From an uncultured Actinomycetes bacterium (GTDB lineage Bacteria > Actinomycetota > Thermoleophilia > Solirubrobacterales > Solirubrobacteraceae): a stretch of 44,227 nt of DNA. Made by a program: the position numbers and the translations under genes. A model generated the notes under the pieces. It saw nothing but the letters and a program-made list of their open reading frames with translations, was not told the DNA's origin and searched no databases. Positions 39,323 to 44,227 of this stretch are shown here, one piece after another; the first letter of the stretch is position 1; each line of letters opens with the position of its first letter. Location of the stretch: NCBI GenBank assembly GCA_937888775.1, contig CALAQT010000468.1, positions 1 through 44,227 on the forward strand, read 5' to 3'.

Positions 39323-40401
39323 TCAGTTGGTTTCCGCTGCCTCCTCCTCGGTGACCGCCGTCGCTCCGGGGAGCAGGTGACGGCACTCGCTCCACTGACT
39401 GAGGCCGCGCTCGGCAATGAGCGTCCGCTCCACGTCGCTGAGCTGGTGGATCCCCGTGGCGTCGAGCAGCGCTCCGTGGAGGTTGGCCACGTGCGGGTCG
39501 GTGCTCCGTGACGGCTCAGTGGCCAGCCGCCGCTCGCCACGGGCGAGCTGCACGGCAAGGACGACCGTCGTCAGCCGCCCCAGGTCATCGCCGGCGTGCC
39601 CAAGGAGCACACCGAGCGGTCGGCTCACCCCCCACCCGCCCTCCGGGATGCTGAGGTCGAGAAGGCCGCAGGCGTCCTCGAGGTCTTCGAGGCGCGCGTC
39701 CCACAGGGCGGTGGTGAGGATGTGGCGCGTCGCCTCATCCGTCCCGATGGCACCGTTGCCGATCGCCGCCTTCAGGGCCGCCGCTCGCACCGGCTGGGCG
39801 TCGCGCAACTCCTTGACGACGGCTCGCTTCGCGGCACGCTCGGCCTTGAGGTCGAGGACGCCACTGCCGGCCTCGCCGGCGTGGCGGCCGCGGTCGGTGC
39901 AGACATACGCCACCTCGCCTCGGCTAGTGATGAACGCCGCGTGGCAGGGCTGCTTGCGATGCTGCCTCAGGGTGACCTTCACGCCATCGCCGAGGCGCTG
40001 CATGCGCGAGTTACCCGTCACCGTGTCATACCGTGGCGCGGCCACGATGGCACATCCCTCCTTCTCCAGCTTGGCGTGCGACGCCGCAGCGGCGGCGGCG
40101 AGAGCACGCTGCTGGCGAACGCGGGAGACGGCCCAGCGTGGGCCGGTTCCCGCCCTGACCTCCGCGACGACGGCGGCGAGGAACTCCTCGTTGTCACCCA
40201 GCTCGCCGAGGTCGGCGACATCGGTCACATCAATGGTGCCGTCACGCACCAGGGTGAGCAGCGCTGCGGGCAGCGCCAGCACCGCACGCCAGCGGTCGAT
40301 GGTGTCCGTGCTGGTGTCGAAGCGCTCCGCGACATCCTCGGCCGACGCGCCGAGATCGAGCATCTGCTGCATGGCCCCGGCGAGTTCACCGGCGCAGTGC
40401 A
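39323..40401 (-). pseudogene. ParB-like partition protein, 5'-truncated
   Basis: This encodes 349 aa from an internal ATG (MQQMLDLGASAEDVAERFDT). The opening segment is the helix-turn-helix that follows the ParB catalytic CTPase domain (MLDLGxSxEDVAxRxxxSxxTIxRW). The same frame runs a few codons further upstream (ELAGA) and then meets the neighbouring receiver gene at about 40401, so the N-terminal ParB domain is missing. The remaining 250 residues are a plasmid-type C-terminal region (AIVAAPRYDTVTG, RHILTTALWDARLEDLEDAC). It is unlikely to function in partition alone. The junction marks the right edge of the plasmid-like block. Confidence 0.7.
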
Positions 40402-40402
40402 G

Positions 40403-40986
40403 TTATTCCAACCGTGCCGTATTCGACGGAAACTCTAGAGACGGTGATAGGGAGCGTGCCAGAATGTCCGCCAGGCCCTCCGCCCTGACCGGCTTGCTGA
40501 TGTACGCATCCATGCCCGCCGCGAGGCACTTCTCTTCGTCGCCCACCATGGCGCCGGCGGTCATCGCGATGATGGGTGTGTGCCGCTCCTCGCCCTCGAT
40601 CCGGCGGATTTCCATCGTCGCCTCGAAGCCGTCCATCTCCGGCATCTGGCAGTCCATCAGCACCGCGGCGTACCCCCCCGAGAAACCGCGGCGACAGCCT
40701 CGACACCGTTGCTCGCCACGTCCACCCGGTAGCCCATCTTCTCCAGCATCCGGGTCGCGACCCGTTGGTTGACAGGACTGTCGTCCACCACGAGCAGCTG
40801 GTGGCGGGATGCGGCCGCGGCCAGCGTGTAACGGACGACCATCGGCGCCGGGGTCGCAGGGTCAGACAGGGCCAGGTAGAGGTTCCTCAGGTCGCGTCGA
40901 TTCACCCACTGCGCGAAGGTCACCAGTGCCAGCAGCGTGAAGCTCGCCGACGACACCCACTTCCCCACCAGCAGGAGGGTGCTCAC
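40403..40986 (-). pseudogene. Sensor/receiver gene with deletion and frameshift
   Basis: GTG at 40986 (GAGGAG 6 bases upstream) opens MSTLLLVGKWVSSASFTLLA, a membrane segment of a sensor kinase. About 50 residues later it joins directly to a receiver domain ([20 protein letters not shown]), without any kinase domain. The frame then stops at RGGTPRC. The receiver continues in another frame after a run of seven C on the plus strand (40673-40679): [43 protein letters not shown]. The phosphoacceptor Asp and the KP motif survive. Either a mutation or sequencing slip in the homopolymer is possible. This was probably a hybrid histidine kinase reduced by deletion. Confidence 0.65.
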
Positions 40987-41026
40987 TGCAACTCCTCGGT
41001 GAGCGCTGCGCACATCGCCGCCGGCA

Positions 41027-43279
41027 TCAAGCGGGGCGTTCCGAGGCTCGCAGTTGTTGCAGTTCGGCGCGTTGGCGCATTGCCGATCGGATGCGGGTCG
41101 CCAGGTCTCGCGGCGAGAAGGGCTTGACGATGTACTCGTCGACACCGCGCATGAAGGCCTCCGCCTTCTCGCCGGCACTCGCCTCCGCGGTGAGCATGAC
41201 GATGGTGCAGTTGCGCGTGGCCGGGTCATGGCGCAGGGCACGGCACACCTCGTGTCCAGACATGTCGGGCAGGTTGAGATCGAGGACGACGCAGTCGGGG
41301 TGAACGCTGTGTGCAGTTGCGAGCGCGCTTCGGCCGTCGCCGGCCTCGTGGACCTCGAACCCGAATGCGGCGAGGCTCATGTGGGCGAGCTGGCGCACAT
41401 GAGCCTCGTCGTCGACGATCAGCACTCTCTCGCCGGCGTGCGCATCAGCGGCGGTCGGCAACGAGTCAGCGCCCAGCTTGCGGCCGCTGTCGAGGATGCC
41501 ATCGATCGCCGCGGGTGGCACCGGACGCGAGTAGTGGAAGCCCTGGGCGAACTCGCATCCCAGCCTCACCAGGCTGGCGACGTTCTGTGCCGTCTCCACG
41601 CCCTCGGCGACCACGCTCAGACCGAGCGCGTGGGCGCTCGCCACCACCGCAGCGACGATGGCGGTGTCCTGCGGGTCGGTGCCGAGGCCGTCGACGAACG
41701 ACTTGTCCACCTTGAGCTCGTCGGCGGGGATGCGCTTGAGATAGGCAAGCGATGAATAGCCGGTGCCGAAATCGTCGACGGAGATCCTGACCCCCAGGGC
41801 CTTGACCGCCTCGAGGGTGGTGATGGCGGAGTCGACGTCGCGCATCACCGAACTCTCGGTCAGCTCGATGCACAGCCACTGCGGCTCGAAACCGGAATCT
41901 TCCAGGGCCGCAGCGACGGTGCGAGCGAGGTCGGTCTGCAACTGGCGCGCGGAGACGTTGACGGAGACGCTCAGCACCGGCCCGTCGCGATGCCGCAACC
42001 GCCACCGCTGTCCCTGGCGGCAGGCCTCCTCCAGCACCCAGCGACCGATCGGGATGATCAGGCCGGTCTCTTCGGCGAGCGGGATGAAGTCGAGCGGCGA
42101 GACGGTGCCGCGCTCGGGATGTTCCCAGCGCACCAGGGCCTCCACACCGACCATGCGCTCATCGAGCAGCGACACCTTGGGCTGGTAGAGCAACCTCAGC
42201 TCACCGTTGGTGATCGCACTGCCCAGCGCCTCGATGTCGCCGCTGCGGCGCTCCTCTTCGTCACGGACGCCCGGCGAGTGGAACGCATGAGCGCCGCCGC
42301 CGAGACCGCGGGCGCGCCGCAGGGCAACTTCGGCCTGAGCGATCAGCCGGTTGGGATCAACCGCAGGGTCGCGGGAGAGCGTGATCCCCACGCTGGCGGT
42401 CACCGCAAACTTGGCGCCATCGACCAGAATGGGCCGCGACAGTGCTTCATTGATGCGCGCCACGACGGTGCTGACGGCGCCCTCATCGTCGATCTGCTCG
42501 CACATGACGAGGAACTCGTCGTCTCCGACGCGGGCCATGGACGTTGTCGCGAATGACGTCGGGTCGCTGGGCTGCGCCAACCTGAGCAGGACGGCACAGT
42601 CCTCGGACACAGACCCGTCAGCGCGCCCGGACGACCTCAGGACGCCCTCGATGCGCATCGCGATCTCGAGCAGCGCCTGCTTGGCGAACTCGCAACCCAC
42701 CGTAGCGAGGATGGTGCGAAAGCGATCGATGTCGATGTGGAGGAATGCCGTCCACGTCTGGCCGTCCGCGCCGCGACGCAGCGCAGCAGTGACGCCGGCC
42801 ATGAACAGGGAGCGGTTGGGCAGACCGGTGAGCGGGTCATGGGTGGCGTTGAACTCGCGGTCCGCCTCTGCTTGCCGTTGTTCGGTGATGTCGTGGAGCA
42901 CCAGCATGCTGGCGAGCTCGCCGTCGTCATCGACGTACTGCTGACCATCGACCATGAGGACGCGGGCCTCGTCCCCGACGTGCATGACCAACTCCATGTC
43001 GTGCACATCCTCTCCGAGCATGGTGCGGCGCATCGGGCTTTCGTCGACGGCCAGCTCACGGCCATCGGGGTGGTATAGCCGCCGCAGCCGCTCCCATTCG
43101 GGCAGCGGATAGCTGCCGCCGGTCACACCGAGGAGGGCGCGCAGTGGCCGGTTGAAGAACGTGATGTTCCCCCCGGCGTCGCAGGTGAACACCATGTCCT
43201 CGAGGTTGCCGAGGAGCGATTCGACGAAATCACCTGGAGGCGGCGAGGTCCTCCCGTGCCCTAGATTCAGTTGGGGCAT
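41027..43279 (-). CDS. PAS-GGDEF-EAL-REC c-di-GMP signalling protein
   Basis: This is a 750-aa cytoplasmic protein. A PAS domain (about 20-130) begins ESLLGNLEDMVFTCDAGGNI. A GGDEF domain (145-330; THDPLTGLPNRSLFM) carries GDDEF in ARVGDDEFLVMC in place of GGDEF, so cyclase activity is doubtful. An EAL phosphodiesterase domain (345-590) keeps EALVRWEHP, DDFGTGYSSLAYL, KVDKSFV and EGVET, so it should degrade c-di-GMP. A C-terminal receiver (615-740) has VLIVDDEAHV, phosphoacceptor Asp in VVLDLNLPDM, and VKPF. The receiver at the C-terminus is an unusual order. The start at 43279 has AGGAGGG just upstream; a longer frame to 43372 is less likely. A broken sensor gene lies 40 bp downstream. Confidence 0.92.
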   Translation of the reverse strand: MPQLNLGHGRTSPPPGDFVESLLGNLEDMVFTCDAGGNITFFNRPLRALLGVTGGSYPLPEWERLRRLYHPDGRELAVDESPMRRTMLGEDVHDMELVMHVGDEARVLMVDGQQYVDDDGELASMLVLHDITEQRQAEADREFNATHDPLTGLPNRSLFMAGVTAALRRGADGQTWTAFLHIDIDRFRTILATVGCEFAKQALLEIAMRIEGVLRSSGRADGSVSEDCAVLLRLAQPSDPTSFATTSMARVGDDEFLVMCEQIDDEGAVSTVVARINEALSRPILVDGAKFAVTASVGITLSRDPAVDPNRLIAQAEVALRRARGLGGGAHAFHSPGVRDEEERRSGDIEALGSAITNGELRLLYQPKVSLLDERMVGVEALVRWEHPERGTVSPLDFIPLAEETGLIIPIGRWVLEEACRQGQRWRLRHRDGPVLSVSVNVSARQLQTDLARTVAAALEDSGFEPQWLCIELTESSVMRDVDSAITTLEAVKALGVRISVDDFGTGYSSLAYLKRIPADELKVDKSFVDGLGTDPQDTAIVAAVVASAHALGLSVVAEGVETAQNVASLVRLGCEFAQGFHYSRPVPPAAIDGILDSGRKLGADSLPTAADAHAGERVLIVDDEAHVRQLAHMSLAAFGFEVHEAGDGRSALATAHSVHPDCVVLDLNLPDMSGHEVCRALRHDPATRNCTIVMLTAEASAGEKAEAFMRGVDEYIVKPFSPRDLATRIRSAMRQRAELQQLRASERPA

Positions 43280-43737
43280 AGCTCCCTCCTGCATGCGCAA
43301 CCGCGGCCGGACAGCCGCCGCCGCCCAGCGACTGCTCACATCGTGGATGGCCGTGACCACGACGGTACTCACCCGCGCTCAACCGTTTCCGGAATGCGAC
43401 AGGTAATACTCCGACTGTCAGAGATGAACAGGCTCGCTCTGACAGACGGTCAACCTCGGGACCCAGCGACCCGAGGGGCTGCGGGGTGGCTGTTCGGTGC
43501 TGATCGCCGAGATGCCCGCCGCCGACCGGTTCGGACAAGGGCTCCATCCCGAGGCCGCCGTCACCAACTCCGCGCCAGCGGTGGTGACATGTGATGTCAT
43601 TGGCGTCAGAAAGTATCAAATTAGAGACACCAGCAGGTATCGATCGGGACGGAGGCGGGGATGTGGAGAGAAGGGACTCCGGGCAGGATGGATAGCCGGG
43701 CAGGTGCTGGAGGCTGTGCCCGCGACCGCCACCGTTC
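43280..43737. other. Intergenic upstream of the EAL gene
   Basis: There is no gene. It holds the inverted repeats listed at 43415-43476 and an AT-richer patch around 43590-43640 that could contain promoters. Confidence 0.4.
43415..43476. promoter_or_regulatory. Two inverted repeats upstream of the EAL gene
   Basis: CTGTCAGAG (43415-43423) and CTCTGACAG (43437-43445) are perfect arms around 13 bases. CCTCGGG (43454-43460) and CCCGAGG (43470-43476) follow. They sit 135-200 bp before the start of the GGDEF-EAL gene and could be an operator pair or a terminator for the recombinase-like gene read toward it. Confidence 0.4.
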
Positions 43738-44227
43738 TCAGGAACGATCGCCGTGGTGATCGTCGTCCGCCCGCAACGCAACATAGTCTCGCCATGGTCG
43801 CGAGGCCAGACGGGACCAGCGGTCAGCAGTGGTCGGGTGAATGCCAAGCAGCTCGGCCAGGATCGAGGGTGGCATGTCGGCAGCCAGTTGGTAAAGGGCG
43901 GCGAGTCGGTGTGGGCCGGCGCGCACGCCATGGCGCTGCAGCCGCCGGCCCAAGGACTCCGCACGAATGGGTTGATCTGGATCGGCGCCGACGAAGAGCC
44001 ATCCGCGGTCGACAATCGTCTTTGCCTTTCGAGTCACGGCGCGGGGCTGCTCAACCAGGTCCCGCGCCACGTCACTGAGGGGATCGGGGAGCTCGACGCC
44101 GACTCGTCCCAGCCGCACGGTCACGCAGGCTGGTTCACAGTGGATGTCGTGGACGGTGAGTCGGGCAATGCGAGCGAGTGGCTGCGCGTAGATAACCACG
44201 AGGGACCCGGCCAACCGGTCGGTCGCC
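43738..44227 (-). CDS. Tyrosine-recombinase-like protein, 3' part
   Basis: The coding frame enters from the right edge and ends at 43738, giving 162 C-terminal residues. SLVVIYAQPLARIARLTVHD, LGRVGVELPDPLSDV, GWLFVGADPDQPIRAESLGR and RLAALYQLAADMPPSILAEL then LLGIHPTTADRWSRL match an actinobacterial group of integrase/recombinase-like proteins whose members read LYGQPLSRIVRLT. The first catalytic Arg (LARIARL) is present, but the usual HxLRH box and a clear C-terminal Tyr nucleophile in LGHxxxxTTxxY are not, although RDY occurs later. It is therefore a divergent, possibly inactive, recombinase. Its N-terminus is outside the window. Confidence 0.7.
   Translation of the reverse strand, partial: ATDRLAGSLVVIYAQPLARIARLTVHDIHCEPACVTVRLGRVGVELPDPLSDVARDLVEQPRAVTRKAKTIVDRGWLFVGADPDQPIRAESLGRRLQRHGVRAGPHRLAALYQLAADMPPSILAELLGIHPTTADRWSRLASRPWRDYVALRADDDHHGDRS

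Overview
High-GC DNA from an uncultured-looking bacterium. Codon use, GTG starts, GTGA/ATGA start-stop overlaps, a PspA fused to a PspAA domain, MGT-type glycosyltransferases and a PimA-like GT4 suggest an actinomycete-like or neighbouring high-GC soil lineage (Actinomycetota, Chloroflexota or Dormibacterota). No rRNA, tRNA or universal marker is present, so the phylum is not fixed. There is no CRISPR array.

Region 1 (1-11.4 kb) is a mosaic of short gene modules: a lipoprotein, a MacB-like ABC exporter, small membrane proteins, a RelA/SpoT-type HD hydrolase with an unknown C-terminal domain, a TetR-glycosyltransferase pair and a secreted GH3 beta-glucosidase. Five copies of a 33-36 bp imperfect palindrome (arms GTTGCATCCGT and GGTAATGCAAC around an 11-14 bp centre) lie between the modules, all in one direction. 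A sixth, inverted copy lies at 35.2 kb and supplies the start codon of a CAAX protease. Broken gene ends (hemerythrin-like, transposase-like, NCS1 permease) abut several copies, which suggests that the repeat is a recombination or transposition site. This is the best candidate for an undescribed system here.

Region 2 (11.6-18.8 kb) carries a quinone oxidoreductase, then an apparent envelope-stress locus: a small membrane protein and PspA-PspAA on the plus strand converge on a six-gene minus-strand operon. That operon encodes a basic-tailed protein, two paralogues of an unrecognised family, and three consecutive proteins that each contain two YbjQ (UPF0145) domains.

Region 3 (18.9-21.7 kb) is a gene graveyard: fragments of ArsC, IS5 and IS30 transposases, an alcohol dehydrogenase, an SRPBCC protein, a LuxR regulator and a sugar epimerase, with one intact short-chain dehydrogenase. 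Region 4 (21.8-28.7 kb) holds ordinary genes: thiamine-binding protein, GT4 glycosyltransferase, DegV, phosphoribosyltransferase-hydrolase fusion, BcrC-like phosphatase and TauE/SafE transporter, plus GGDEF and Lgt fragments.

Region 5 (28.8-40.4 kb) looks like a remnant of an integrated mobilizable plasmid: an interrupted RecB-like nuclease, a MobF relaxase, a divergent coupled operon (Phd-like antitoxin, membrane protein, HNH-motif lipoprotein), an ISAzo13 remnant, DUF932, small plasmid proteins, SSB and a 5'-truncated ParB. No type IV secretion genes are seen. Region 6 (40.4-44.2 kb) has a frameshifted sensor/receiver gene, a PAS-GGDEF-EAL-REC protein and the 3' part of a divergent tyrosine-recombinase-like gene running off the window.
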